64,000 nt of DNA from Candidatus Paraprevotella stercoravium (GCA_944320795.1 CALUIU010000003.1:62001-126000); one strand, 5' to 3'; shown: positions 9,293 to 17,978, counted from the stretch's first letter. Program-made: numbers and translations. Notes: generated by a model from the letters alone, not told the origin.

Positions 9293-10285
9293 CTAATAAT
9301 TAAATTTCATACGCCAAATATTAGCTTTACCTTCTTTGCTACCTCGTTGAGAGATAAAATAGATGTATTGTCCGTCTTTACTCCAAATAGGACTAAGATC
9401 ATCTGCGGCATGATAGGTCAGTTGTGCAAATCCGGTTCCGTCCATTTTGGAAACAAACAGGTCCGTATTGTAATAAACCAAAGTGCCTGATTCTATTTTA
9501 CTGCTTCCTACAAAGAGAAGCCACTGGCCGTTCGGTGAAACAACCGGAGAAGAGAAATTATGTTCCGGATGGGAGACAATACATTCTTCTACTCCTGTTT
9601 CATAGTTTATTTTCCAGATTTCACTATTGCCATTACTGCTGGAGCGCACACAAATAAACGCTTTTTCATTCTTTAGAGGGTAAGGGTTGTACCCCTGAGA
9701 GTAATTTGCCAAAAATTTGTTTTGGGTATCATAACTCCAGATACTCACTCCGTTGTTTTCCTGACGAGCAAAGAATATAGATCCCATATCTTCAGAAAAA
9801 ATGGGAGAATAATCCATATTTCCGGTTGTAATTTGTCGGCAAACAAAACTTTTTGCAGCAGAAGTCAGAAATATCTGATTCGTTTTTCCTCTGGCTTCAG
9901 AGAAAACAATCTGTTTTCCGTCTGGAGCATATGAAAAATCCAATACAGATGTCCGATTTGTCTTCTGAATGGAACTTCCTTGTATATTAAGGTCTTTTAT
10001 AAAAATATTAGTAGTATTGTTTCTAAAAGAAAGATAGGCTATATCTTTTCCATCTTTGGAAATATCAAGTATCCTGTTGGAAAACCATCCGATTCCCTGT
10101 CGGCTTCTTTTAACTTCCGGCATACATACGTAATCTGTTGGTTGTGAAATTTGTGTAAAGTCTGTTCCGGATTCCTCGGGTACCGATACCACCGAATAGT
10201 CTACTTGTTGGCAAAATGCATGATTGGTGATGATAATCATAGCCAAAAAGCATATATTGCGTTTATTCTTTAGAAAATTCATCAT
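9293..10285 (-). CDS. TolB-like WD40/PD40 beta-propeller protein, exported
   Basis: This 330-residue protein has an N-terminal signal (to about residue 25, ending HAFCQQ) and repeated PD40-type blades such as DFSYAPDGKQIVFSEARG, VVSPNGQWLLFVGSS and SPIWSKDGQYIYFISQRG. These repeats form a TolB-like propeller, typically a periplasmic protein-protein interaction module. It is the first gene of the AT-rich surface cluster, with a consensus -7 element just upstream. Its placement with OmpA and barrel proteins suggests an outer-membrane-linked complex rather than the Tol-Pal system, since no tolA, tolQ or tolR is nearby. Confidence 0.75.
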   Translation of the reverse strand: MMNFLKNKRNICFLAMIIITNHAFCQQVDYSVVSVPEESGTDFTQISQPTDYVCMPEVKRSRQGIGWFSNRILDISKDGKDIAYLSFRNNTTNIFIKDLNIQGSSIQKTNRTSVLDFSYAPDGKQIVFSEARGKTNQIFLTSAAKSFVCRQITTGNMDYSPIFSEDMGSIFFARQENNGVSIWSYDTQNKFLANYSQGYNPYPLKNEKAFICVRSSSNGNSEIWKINYETGVEECIVSHPEHNFSSPVVSPNGQWLLFVGSSKIESGTLVYYNTDLFVSKMDGTGFAQLTYHAADDLSPIWSKDGQYIYFISQRGSKEGKANIWRMKFNY

Positions 10286-10614
10286 AATAACTTTTTATGA
10301 GTTTGTTTGGCAAATATAAATTAAAAAAACAAATATTAGTTTATATAAGTGTCTCCAATCTTTCTACACTTTGTCTTTTTGTGTGTAAGAAAAAACATTA
10401 CTATTTGAATGTTTAATATTTTGCCTTTATAAAATAATAGAATGTATTATATCCGCTTGTTAATATAATATTTTGATGTTAATGCAGGTTGTTATTTTTT
10501 TAGGCAATATTATTGAAGTTTGATGAGAAAATGAATTAATGATGTTTTTTATATTAGATTTTTCTGTATATATCGTTGAGGGGATGATTCTGTTTCTATG
10601 AATATTCTATCATA
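10286..10614. other. AT-rich intergenic region, 329 bases
   Basis: This stretch holds the promoter of the surface cluster at its left edge and otherwise only AT-rich sequence. No reading frame, hairpin or repeat that I can support was seen. Confidence 0.6.
10311..10318 (-). promoter_or_regulatory. Bacteroidetes -7 element for the surface cluster
   Basis: On the minus strand this reads TATATTTG, an exact TAnnTTTG match, about 25 bases upstream of the ATG at 10285. A -33 element at normal spacing is not evident. Confidence 0.5.
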
Positions 10615-11913
10615 TTATTGATAAATCAGGATGCTTAGTTTGTCCGGGGCAAACAGTTCGCAAGCAACCTGATGCAATTCCTGGGCTGATACTGCATCTA
10701 TTTTTTTATATAGTTCTTCTTGGTTGCGTATGATATGATAGTGCAGATAGGTTTTACCTATAGCCAAGGCCACATTTTCAAAATTGTCATATGAAATTCC
10801 GATCTGTCCTTTGATCTGGCGTTTGGCAGCAGCTAAAGCACGGTCGCTGATAGGAGAGCGGGTCCATCGTTCCAGTTCCTTCCGGATAAGGCGGATGCAA
10901 CGCTTTACATCATGTGGGTCACAGCCGAAATACACACTCCAGATACCTGTATCTGTATAGCTGGTCATATTGCTTTCTACAGTATATACCAATCCATTGT
11001 TTTCCCGGAGGATCAGATTAAATCGTGAACTCATGCCCGGTCCGCCCAAAATATTGTTCAGCAGATACAGGGCTATATGGCGTGGATCGTGGGCACTGTA
11101 AGCTCGGGTACCTATCATGACATGAGCCTGATGCGTATCCTTGTTTTGGGTCACGTGAGCTGCCTGATAGGGCGGGAGAGGCAAAGGTTCGGTGCGCAGA
11201 ACAGGCTGTGAATCTTTCTGTTTGAACAGATAAGGATACAAAGGGCTCTCTGTTTGAAGTGAACCGCTTACTTGGGCTATAGCCTTGTTGAGCGTGTCCA
11301 CAATCTTTTTTCCGGATACTTGTCCGTAAAGGAAGAATACCATATTTTCCGGACGATAGTTCCGACGTACGAAGTGATGCACATCTTCAGAGCGGAACTG
11401 ACGCAGTTTGTCGGCTTCTCCCAATATGTTACGTCCCAACGGATGACCTTTGAAGATCAGACTCTCGAATTCATCGAAAATCAGTTCTGCCGGAGAATCG
11501 TTGTAGCTTTCGATCTCATCGATGACCACTTCCACTTCCTTGTTCATTTCATTTTCCGGATAGGTACTGCCAAAAACAATATCAGTCAGAATATTGGCTG
11601 CTTTTGGAAAATGTTCTTTCAGGAAGGTAGTATAATAAATTGTTTCTTCCTTACCGGTATAGGCATTCAGATCACCACCTACCGATTCCATGTAATTGAT
11701 TATCTGCCGTGAGCTTCTGAGGTGCGTTCCTTTAAAAGTGAGATGTTCGCAGAAATGAGCCATACCGCTTTCGTGAGGCAATTCGTCGCGTGTACCGGTC
11801 TTGATGGCAATACCGCAATAAACCACATTGGTGATGGAAGGAAAGGCTACCACACGCATGCCACAAGGCAGTGTGGCGGTAAATATATCGGTTGATGATG
11901 TTTTTTGTGTCAT
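10615..11913 (-). CDS. M16 family metallopeptidase (insulinase-like)
   Basis: This 432-residue zinc peptidase carries the inverted motif HFCEH at 53-57 (His53, Glu56, His57) and the distal ligand Glu133 in VVIDEIESYN, matching the HxxEH-x75-E pattern. The length and the C-terminal M16 half, with GGPGMSSRFNLILRENNGLVY, resemble mitochondrial-processing-peptidase-like bacterial enzymes. No signal peptide is seen, so it is probably cytosolic. It appears monocistronic, with a TATTTTTG element at 11940-11947 (minus). Confidence 0.9.
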   Translation of the reverse strand: MTQKTSSTDIFTATLPCGMRVVAFPSITNVVYCGIAIKTGTRDELPHESGMAHFCEHLTFKGTHLRSSRQIINYMESVGGDLNAYTGKEETIYYTTFLKEHFPKAANILTDIVFGSTYPENEMNKEVEVVIDEIESYNDSPAELIFDEFESLIFKGHPLGRNILGEADKLRQFRSEDVHHFVRRNYRPENMVFFLYGQVSGKKIVDTLNKAIAQVSGSLQTESPLYPYLFKQKDSQPVLRTEPLPLPPYQAAHVTQNKDTHQAHVMIGTRAYSAHDPRHIALYLLNNILGGPGMSSRFNLILRENNGLVYTVESNMTSYTDTGIWSVYFGCDPHDVKRCIRLIRKELERWTRSPISDRALAAAKRQIKGQIGISYDNFENVALAIGKTYLHYHIIRNQEELYKKIDAVSAQELHQVACELFAPDKLSILIYQ

Positions 11914-11939
11914 GATGTCTATGGATTGCTTATTTACTG

Positions 11940-11947
11940 CAAAAATA
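11940..11947 (-). promoter_or_regulatory. Bacteroidetes -7 element for the M16 peptidase
   Basis: On the minus strand this reads TATTTTTG, an exact TAnnTTTG match, about 26 bases upstream of the start at 11913. No clear -33 element was seen. Confidence 0.5.
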
Positions 11948-12008
11948 GAAAAACGCAGAGAATAAAGGATATACTTTTTCTGATCTTTTTTACAATGATT
12001 TTCATCCT

Positions 12009-13139
12009 TTAATTACCTATTTCAAATGATGCCCGTATCAGGCCTGCCATTTTATAGGTTCCGTTTGTATTGATACAATGCAGTGCCGGCTGCAAAGACA
12101 GGTATTCGCATACAGGAAGACTGGCGGTAAGCTCCACGTCTGTTTCCCGGCCATCGCTCATCAGTACACGGTTTACAGCCAGACCGACTTGTGCTTCCAT
12201 ATTTCCAAGACGGTTGCATACCAGGCCGGCTCCCCAGTAATGACTGCAATAACTGCTTTCCTTTGGAGCAATGCTTCCTTGCAGCATCAGTCCCAGTCCG
12301 CTTTTCCCAATAGTGCAGAGTTCCTGCTCGGCCAGAAGCCACAAGGCATATTGGAAGGGTTTTTCCAGCGTGCCGCTTTCTTCATTCTCTATGCCGGAAT
12401 TACCTAATCCGGCTCCCAGACTGTAGGTGTAATGTTCTTCGTCGGAATAGTGGATACTGGTAATGTTTATCAGTCCGTCACGTTGTGGACAGAAACGGAA
12501 TTGCCGGTTCAGACGGTCATCGGCCACACCGTTATAGAATGTTTCCTTAATGGTCAGTTTCTCGATAGGCCGGTATTCGGCATGCAGGGCCAAGGCGGCA
12601 ACCGGGGCAGTTGCCAATGAGAAGTTGAATGAAAGAGTCGGGAAACTGGTGTAGGATGAACCGGTAAACAGCATGGTATAAGGCGAGGTAAAGCAGTCAA
12701 TATCGGTATTGCGCAGTCCGGCGGATACCGTTCCTTTGTCACCTAACTGCTGTGTCAGTCCGAACTGCATCAGTCTGAAAGCCTTGTTTTCGCCGATAGT
12801 GATGTTTGAGAACCATTGCAGGTCACCCAAAACCGGATTATGGTGTTCATAAGTGGCGATGGCATCGATATCGAGCGATCCTCCTTTCCATAAGCCGACT
12901 TGCGCTCCGGCCTCTATATAATTGGCCCATCCAATCCGACCGTCACTGATATTCCAAGGCATTTCCGTGGTAACGGAGGCATACCAGGTTATGCGTGGCG
13001 ACGAGGTGGCGTCGGCAGAAAGAGAATCCGCTAAAGACAAAGAGTTATCTTGTGCCAAGATTGCGGACCATGTCATAACAGAAAGACAGAAAGCAAGGCA
13101 TTTCCGGATGCCTTGCTTTGTAGGTGTGATAAAGTTCAT
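12009..13139 (-). CDS. Outer membrane porin-like protein, carbohydrate-porin type
   Basis: This 376-residue protein has a signal peptide (cleavage near WSAILAQ) and a long run of alternating barrel strands. The pattern (ASVTTEMPWNISDGRIGWAN, later LQWFSNI and GYTYSLGAGLG-like strands) recalls the OprB-type carbohydrate porin family as found in Bacteroides, though a generic outer-membrane barrel cannot be excluded. It starts 37 bases after the stop of feoB on the same strand, so it is probably cotranscribed with the ferrous iron transporter. That context makes passage of iron or an iron chelate through the outer membrane worth considering. Confidence 0.6.
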   Translation of the reverse strand: MNFITPTKQGIRKCLAFCLSVMTWSAILAQDNSLSLADSLSADATSSPRITWYASVTTEMPWNISDGRIGWANYIEAGAQVGLWKGGSLDIDAIATYEHHNPVLGDLQWFSNITIGENKAFRLMQFGLTQQLGDKGTVSAGLRNTDIDCFTSPYTMLFTGSSYTSFPTLSFNFSLATAPVAALALHAEYRPIEKLTIKETFYNGVADDRLNRQFRFCPQRDGLINITSIHYSDEEHYTYSLGAGLGNSGIENEESGTLEKPFQYALWLLAEQELCTIGKSGLGLMLQGSIAPKESSYCSHYWGAGLVCNRLGNMEAQVGLAVNRVLMSDGRETDVELTASLPVCEYLSLQPALHCINTNGTYKMAGLIRASFEIGN

Positions 13140-13176
13140 GTGTAGTGTTTCTTTTTTTAGAGTGTATCAAACTTTT

Positions 13177-15450
13177 TCAGAGGAACAGGGTCAGTCGGTA
13201 AACCAGGAAAGCTACGACATAGGCCAGTCCGGTGGTGTATCCTGCGGTAATCAGTGCCCATTTCCATTTGCCGCTTTCTCCGGCAATAGCTGCTATGGTA
13301 GCCAGACAGGGGAAATAGAGTAGGGCAAATACCATGTAGCTTAAAGCCGCTTCGGGAGTGGTGTGGGTTTGCAGGGCAGAAGCCAGTCGTGTTTGTGAAG
13401 CTTCTTCGGCTGAACCTACTTCAGAGTCTTCTTCCGGACTGTTATAGAGAACTCCTAATGTGGTAACCATCAGTTCTTTGGCTCCCACTCCGGCCATAAT
13501 ACCTACTCCCATGCGCCAGTCATAGCCCAGCGGTTTGATTACCGGTTCTATGGCGTGCCCGATTTGTCCCATCAAAGATTGCTCCTGCGCTTCGGCCGGA
13601 CTCATTTCACGGTCCGGGCGTGGGAAATAGCCCAATGCCCAGATGACGATGCTGGCAACCAGAATGATGCCTCCCATCTTATGCAGATACTGGCGGCCTT
13701 TTTCCCAAGTGTGACGGAACACTCCTTTCCAGTTCGGAAGGCGGTATGGAGGAATCTCCATGACAAAATGTGTGTCCTGTTCGGGATGATAAATACGGTT
13801 GAATACCCAGGCAACCAATACGGCCATCAGCAATCCGAACAGATAAAGCCCGAACATCACCCAGCTGGCATAAGCAGCAAAGAACGCTCCTGCAAAGACT
13901 ACATACACGGGAATGCGGGCGCTGCACGACATCATCGGGATGACTAGCATGGTTACCAGACGGCTTTTATGATTCTCGATAGTGCGGGTAGCCATGACCG
14001 CCGGCACGTTGCAGCCGAATCCCATAAGCATCGGGATGAAGGACTTGCCATGGAGTCCCAGACGGTTCAGAATCGGATCGGCCAGCATGGAGGCACGGGC
14101 CAGATAACCGGAGTCTTCCAGTATGGTAATGAAGAAATATAGAATCAGAATGTTAGGTAGGAATACAATGACACTGCCTACACCGCCAATGATTCCGTCA
14201 ATAATCAGATCACGTAGCGGACCTTCGCCCATATTGCCTTCGAGCAGACCGCTCACCCAGGAAATTCCCTGGTCAATCCAGTCTGCCGGGTAGGCTCCTA
14301 TTACAAATGTGGCCCAGAAAATAAACCACATCAGCACAAAGAACATCGGATAGGCTATCCATTTGCTGGCAAAGATGCGGTCCAACAAAGTTGTTGTCTG
14401 ATCGGCTTTACCTTTTTTACGTTGATATACCCCCTGAAGCAGCGTGCGGATGCGTGCATAGCGTACGGCATCATCCTCTTCGCGTTGTTTGCAAGGGCAG
14501 GCTTCATGGTGTTCGGTTGTGGGAGTTTCAAAAGAATGTTGGCATTCTTTGGGCTTGTCATGGGTGCAGGAACGGTTTTCCACGCAAGAGGCCTGATGCT
14601 GATCGGCCAGCTTGACAGCTTCTTCAATGAGTGTTTCTATTCCCCGTTTGCTGCGCGCCACAGTGGGAATCAGGCGCATACCCAGTTTTTTCTCTAAAGC
14701 GGGAATGTCTACAAAACTCTGGCTTTTCTCCACTTCGTCAAACATGTTCAGGGCACCGATCAGCGGCAGGTTGCGCTCCTTGAGCTGCATGGTCAGCAAC
14801 AGGTTGCGTTCCAGATTCGTTGCATCAAGCACATTGATTACGGCATCGATCTTTCCGCTTTCCAGTTCGTGGGCCACGTATGCTTCTTCCGGGCTGAAGG
14901 CGCGGAGCGAATAGGTGCCCGGTAAATCAATCAGACGAATTTTACGTCCCTTGAATTCAAAATTTCCGATGACACTGCTCACGGTGACTCCACTGTAGTT
15001 TCCGGTGCGTTCATGACCTCCGCTGGCAGCGTTGAACAAAGATGTTTTTCCGCAATTCGGATTGCCGACCAAAGCCAATGTTACGACATCGTGGGTGTGT
15101 TCAAAGGTTGCCTGAACCTTTTTCTTGCTTTCGCAATGGCAGTGTGCTGTTTTATGTTTTATTTGAAACGAGGGTTCAGAGGAATTTATAGACGAGGAAA
15201 TACCTTCGCTATCCGGTATTTCTTCTGCATGGTAGACAACGTCTATGCTGGCAGCTTCCTGGCTTCGGAGAGCTACTTTGCTTCCCATGATTTCAAAAAC
15301 AATGGGGTTGCCGACTGGTGATGCAAACAGGCGTTTGATCTGCTGTCCTTTAACAAATCCCATTTCTCCCAATCGGGCACGGAAGGATCCGCTTCCTTCT
15401 ATTTGAGCGATGAAAACGCATTCATCGTTTTTGATTTCTGTTAATTTCAT
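13177..15450 (-). CDS. feoB: Ferrous iron transporter, FeoA-FeoB fusion
   Basis: The 757-residue inner-membrane Fe(II) transporter starts with a FeoA-type SH3-like domain (about 1-75), followed by a G-protein domain with G1 GNPNCGKT (129-136), G3 DLPG, and G4 NMFD, then the FeoB transmembrane core. Two Cys/His-rich stretches are unusual: HKTAHCHC near 99-106, and a segment at 289-320 with Cys289, Cys295, His297, Cys303, His305, His314, His315, Cys318 and Cys320, between the G domain and the membrane part. The start at 15450 (MKLTEIK) is chosen over 15477 because a promoter at 15475-15506 overlaps the upstream codon. A hemerythrin-type regulator is divergent from it. Confidence 0.95.
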   Translation of the reverse strand: MKLTEIKNDECVFIAQIEGSGSFRARLGEMGFVKGQQIKRLFASPVGNPIVFEIMGSKVALRSQEAASIDVVYHAEEIPDSEGISSSINSSEPSFQIKHKTAHCHCESKKKVQATFEHTHDVVTLALVGNPNCGKTSLFNAASGGHERTGNYSGVTVSSVIGNFEFKGRKIRLIDLPGTYSLRAFSPEEAYVAHELESGKIDAVINVLDATNLERNLLLTMQLKERNLPLIGALNMFDEVEKSQSFVDIPALEKKLGMRLIPTVARSKRGIETLIEEAVKLADQHQASCVENRSCTHDKPKECQHSFETPTTEHHEACPCKQREEDDAVRYARIRTLLQGVYQRKKGKADQTTTLLDRIFASKWIAYPMFFVLMWFIFWATFVIGAYPADWIDQGISWVSGLLEGNMGEGPLRDLIIDGIIGGVGSVIVFLPNILILYFFITILEDSGYLARASMLADPILNRLGLHGKSFIPMLMGFGCNVPAVMATRTIENHKSRLVTMLVIPMMSCSARIPVYVVFAGAFFAAYASWVMFGLYLFGLLMAVLVAWVFNRIYHPEQDTHFVMEIPPYRLPNWKGVFRHTWEKGRQYLHKMGGIILVASIVIWALGYFPRPDREMSPAEAQEQSLMGQIGHAIEPVIKPLGYDWRMGVGIMAGVGAKELMVTTLGVLYNSPEEDSEVGSAEEASQTRLASALQTHTTPEAALSYMVFALLYFPCLATIAAIAGESGKWKWALITAGYTTGLAYVVAFLVYRLTLFL

Positions 15451-15474
15451 TCTGTTGAATTTGTTTTTCGGATG

Positions 15475-15506
15475 CAAAATTACTCTACTTTATACAGATA
15501 GCCAAT
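15475..15506 (-). promoter_or_regulatory. Promoter of feoB
   Basis: On the minus strand an ATTG -33 element (15503-15506), a 20-base spacer and an exact -7 element TAATTTTG (15475-15482) lie upstream of feoB. Transcription would begin near 15470, about 20 bases before the ATG at 15450. Confidence 0.65.
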
Positions 15507-15904
15507 ACCTTGATCTGTGATTTTTCAAAAAAGAGGAATATCGAAGGGAAGGAAAAATCACTATTTTTGGGTATAAAAAATATGATCTCTTCTCAGAGAC
15601 CATATTTTAAGTTTTTTTTAATTTCAAAATGTACTAATACTAAACTAATAAAATGGTTATTATGGTTCATCACGAATCATATAAAGTGTCAGAAAGTTTT
15701 TTCTTTTCCGACGTTGCAAAGTTAGGATGTCTGTAGCTTTGTTGCAATACTTAATTTGTATGATTTTATCCGTGACAGTCTTACCTGTTTCTTTGATATG
15801 CAGAATATTGCAGGAGTATATCTTTTGAAAAATACCTATATCTAGTGATTGTTTCTTTGCCTGATTTTGGTTTTCTTTGCATCGTGAAAAATAAGTAAGG
15901 TGAT
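15507..15904. other. Divergent regulatory region between feoB and its regulator
   Basis: This AT-rich region separates two divergent genes. It contains a hairpin at 15580-15605, a TTACCTG half-site at 15781-15787 resembling one arm of the palindrome upstream of the second iron locus, and near-consensus TTTTCTTTGC just upstream of the regulator. No coding frame is supported. Confidence 0.5.
15580..15605. terminator. Terminator-like hairpin in the feoB-regulator gap
   Basis: An 11-base stem with one mismatch (15580-15590 with 15595-15605) and a 4-base loop has an A run to its left and a T-rich tail to its right. No annotated transcript needs it, so it may end a short unrecognised transcript or act as a regulatory structure. 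Confidence 0.4.
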
Positions 15905-16888
15905 ATGACGGAAAAATATAAGGAAACAGACAAAATGAGCGACATCATTTGTGATGATTATCGTCTGTTGCAGGTGATCAGCCGTTTTGGACTGACATTT
16001 GGATTTGGTGACCAGACAGTAGCAACAGCCTGCACCGCAAACGGAGTGGATACAATGACCTTTCTGGCAGTGGTCAATTTTATCAAATCCAACGGAAGAA
16101 TCAATGTTGGCGATGTGGTAGAGACCATTTCCGTGGCGGCTATGACCAAATATCTGTCACAGTCGCATACCTATTTTGTTGATTTCCGGATACCGGCTAT
16201 TCGTCGCAAGCTAATCGAAAGCATTGACTGTTCGGCCCGTAACCAGATAGCCTTTCTTATTCTGAAATTCTATGATGAGTTTGCGGCTGAGGTGTCCCGT
16301 CATATGGAGTATGAAGATAAATATATCCATACTTATGTAGAAGGACTGTTGGCCGGAAAACTTTCGGAAACGGGGGTAAATATCAATATCCTGGAAGAAA
16401 AGCACCATGACAATCATGCCCAGATTGACAAAAGCCTGAGTGAGCTGAAAAGCATCATCATCAAATATTATCCGAGCGACAGCAACGGACAGCTGCTGAA
16501 TGAGGTGCTCATGGATTTGTATATGCTTGAGGAGGATCTCTTCAATCACTGTCAGATGGAAGACACGCTTTACATAGAAGCCGTACGGAAATTGGAAAAG
16601 GACTGTGCGTTGCGTGCAGAAACCCTGCAGGCACAGGAAGAAGAGGGAGGAAGTTCGGCGGACAATGCCGGAACGGATTCATTGAGCGACCGTGAACGTG
16701 AGGTAATTGTTTGTGTCGTAAAAGGATTGTCAAACAAGGAGATTGCCGAGAAACTTTTTATTTCGGTCAATACCGTTATGACCCATCGAAGAAACATCAG
16801 TCGCAAGCTACAGATTCATTCTCCGGCCGGCCTGACCATTTATGCGATTGTAAACGGCCTGATTAATCTGGAGGATGTAAAACTCTGA
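15905..16888 (+). CDS. ScdA_N/hemerythrin-like LuxR-type transcriptional regulator
   Basis: This 327-residue protein joins three parts. Residues about 22-62 match the ScdA_N pattern of RIC/YtfE iron-sulfur repair proteins but lack the cysteine pair (FGFGDQTVATAC, then a VDTMTFL segment). Residues about 80-235 form a hemerythrin-like region with candidate di-iron ligands His88, His133/Glu137, His171 and His215/Glu219. Residues about 258-327 are a LuxR/GerE helix-turn-helix (LSDREREV, GLSNKEIAEKL, HRRNISRKL). It is divergent from feoB. A paralog of identical length lies at 37935-38918 with the same ligand spacing. A transcription factor sensing oxygen, NO or iron is inferred. Confidence 0.85.
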   Translation: MTEKYKETDKMSDIICDDYRLLQVISRFGLTFGFGDQTVATACTANGVDTMTFLAVVNFIKSNGRINVGDVVETISVAAMTKYLSQSHTYFVDFRIPAIRRKLIESIDCSARNQIAFLILKFYDEFAAEVSRHMEYEDKYIHTYVEGLLAGKLSETGVNINILEEKHHDNHAQIDKSLSELKSIIIKYYPSDSNGQLLNEVLMDLYMLEEDLFNHCQMEDTLYIEAVRKLEKDCALRAETLQAQEEEGGSSADNAGTDSLSDREREVIVCVVKGLSNKEIAEKLFISVNTVMTHRRNISRKLQIHSPAGLTIYAIVNGLINLEDVKL

Positions 16889-16906
16889 TTCTATTTTTAT
16901 TCATTT

Positions 16907-16955
16907 AACAGGCAAAGTTGCGCTTTTTGAGAGGAAAAGTGCAACTTTGTCTGTT
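16907..16955. repeat. Long hairpin abutting the LOG start codon
   Basis: A 21-base stem with two mismatches (one inner G-T) pairs 16907-16927 with 16935-16955 around a 7-base loop (TGAGAGG). Its last base is immediately before the ATG at 16956. It may terminate the upstream regulator, although no T run follows, and its right arm contains a promoter-like ACTTTG. Confidence 0.6.
16917..16948 (+). promoter_or_regulatory. Candidate promoter inside the hairpin
   Basis: GTTG (16917-16920), a 20-base spacer and CAACTTTG (16941-16948, one mismatch from TAnnTTTG) would start transcription at or next to the ATG at 16956. If used, the mRNA would be leaderless or nearly so. Confidence 0.4.
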
Positions 16956-17501
16956 ATGAAACATATTGGTGTATTTTGCGCTGCTTCGCAGAGACTGGAG
17001 GCAGCCTATTATGATGAGGCGCTCCGGGTTGGCCGTAAGATCGGACAAATGGGATGGGCGTTGGTATATGGAGGAGCCAATTCCGGATCGATGGAATGTG
17101 TGGCTCAGGGTGTTCATGAGGCTGGCGGTACGGTTGTGGGAGTTGTGCCCCGTATTCTGGAAACCAAGCGCCGTGCCAGTGACTACATTGACGAACTGGT
17201 GCCTTGTGCCGATTTGAATGACCGGAAGCAGATTATGATCGAGCGGAGCGATGTGTTGCTGGCTTTACCTGGTGGCATCGGGACCTTGGATGAGATCTTT
17301 ACGTTGATGGCTGCCAACAGTATCGGTTATCAGCAGAAGCCGATAGTTCTGTATAATGAATCCGGCTTCTGGGATTCTTTGTTGGCGCTGCTGACAGACT
17401 ATGACCGTAAGTCGTTCATCAATGTGCCCTGTGCAAATTATCTGAAGGTTGTTTCGTCGGTTCAGGAGCTTGAAGAGTTGTTGAATGAATGTTCCAAGTA
17501 G
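16956..17501 (+). CDS. LOG family protein (nucleoside 5'-monophosphate phosphoribohydrolase)
   Basis: This 181-residue cytosolic protein has the LOG/TIGR00730 signatures: an N-terminal VFCAAS, GGANSGSM near 41-48, and PGGIGTLDE, which binds the ribose-phosphate. Family members hydrolyse N6-modified AMP or related nucleotides to a free base and ribose 5-phosphate; the bacterial substrate is often unknown. The ATG at 16956 matches the usual family N-terminus, so the in-frame TTG at 16947 is rejected. It directly abuts a long hairpin, with no ribosome-binding sequence in the normal position. Confidence 0.88.
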   Translation: MKHIGVFCAASQRLEAAYYDEALRVGRKIGQMGWALVYGGANSGSMECVAQGVHEAGGTVVGVVPRILETKRRASDYIDELVPCADLNDRKQIMIERSDVLLALPGGIGTLDEIFTLMAANSIGYQQKPIVLYNESGFWDSLLALLTDYDRKSFINVPCANYLKVVSSVQELEELLNECSK

Positions 17502-17563
17502 TTTCTGTAGGTGCTTTGTCTGTAGTTTTCGGAAGATTGCTTCTATATATAGATTATTTTTGC

Positions 17564-17571
17564 TTACTTTG
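17564..17571 (+). promoter_or_regulatory. Possible -7 element for the amino-sugar operon
   Basis: The sequence TTACTTTG differs from TAnnTTTG at one position and lies 20 bases before the ATG at 17592. A -33 element was not identified. Confidence 0.35.
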
Positions 17572-17591
17572 CATATCTATTTACAGATTCT

Positions 17592-17978
17592 ATGGATTTA
17601 TTGAGAACCTATGCAGATTCAAGAGGTTGTCTGACGATTGTTGAATCCGGACAGGAACTGCCTTTTGAAGTGCAAAGAATATATTGGATTTATAAGGTGC
17701 CCGAGGATAAAAGCAGGGGGATGCACGCCAATAAAATCGCTTACCAATATCTGGTTGCCGTGCATGGCACGGTGGAGGTCTGTCTGGAGAATGCCAAGGA
17801 AAGGAAACATTTTGTATTGGATTCGCCAGACAAGGGCCTGCTTGTGCCGCCACTCACCTGGAACGAGTTGCAGAAGTTTTCCGAAGATGCCGTGCTGCTC
17901 GTCATGGCATCGCATCCTTATGAACCGGATACCTATGTAAACTCTTATGAGGAGTTTCGGAAATTGATTGCCTTATGA
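17592..17978 (+). CDS. WxcM/FdtA-like dTDP-sugar 3,4-ketoisomerase
   Basis: This 128-residue cupin protein resembles FdtA/QdtA, which isomerise dTDP-4-keto-6-deoxyglucose to the 3-keto sugar. The family pattern is seen: RGMHANK near 40-46 (the metal-free active-site His region), then VHGTVEV, PPLTWNEL and VMASHPYEPDTY. The next two genes overlap in ATGA junctions, and the third is a FdtB-like aminotransferase, which strongly supports a 3-amino-3,6-dideoxyhexose pathway. No rmlA or rmlB is in the window. Confidence 0.8.
   Translation: MDLLRTYADSRGCLTIVESGQELPFEVQRIYWIYKVPEDKSRGMHANKIAYQYLVAVHGTVEVCLENAKERKHFVLDSPDKGLLVPPLTWNELQKFSEDAVLLVMASHPYEPDTYVNSYEEFRKLIAL

Noticed and set aside
5697-10285. 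Type IX secretion or Tol-Pal core genes
   Set aside because: The cluster has OmpA and TolB-like proteins but no PorK/L/M/N, SprA, TolA, TolQ or TolR homolog.
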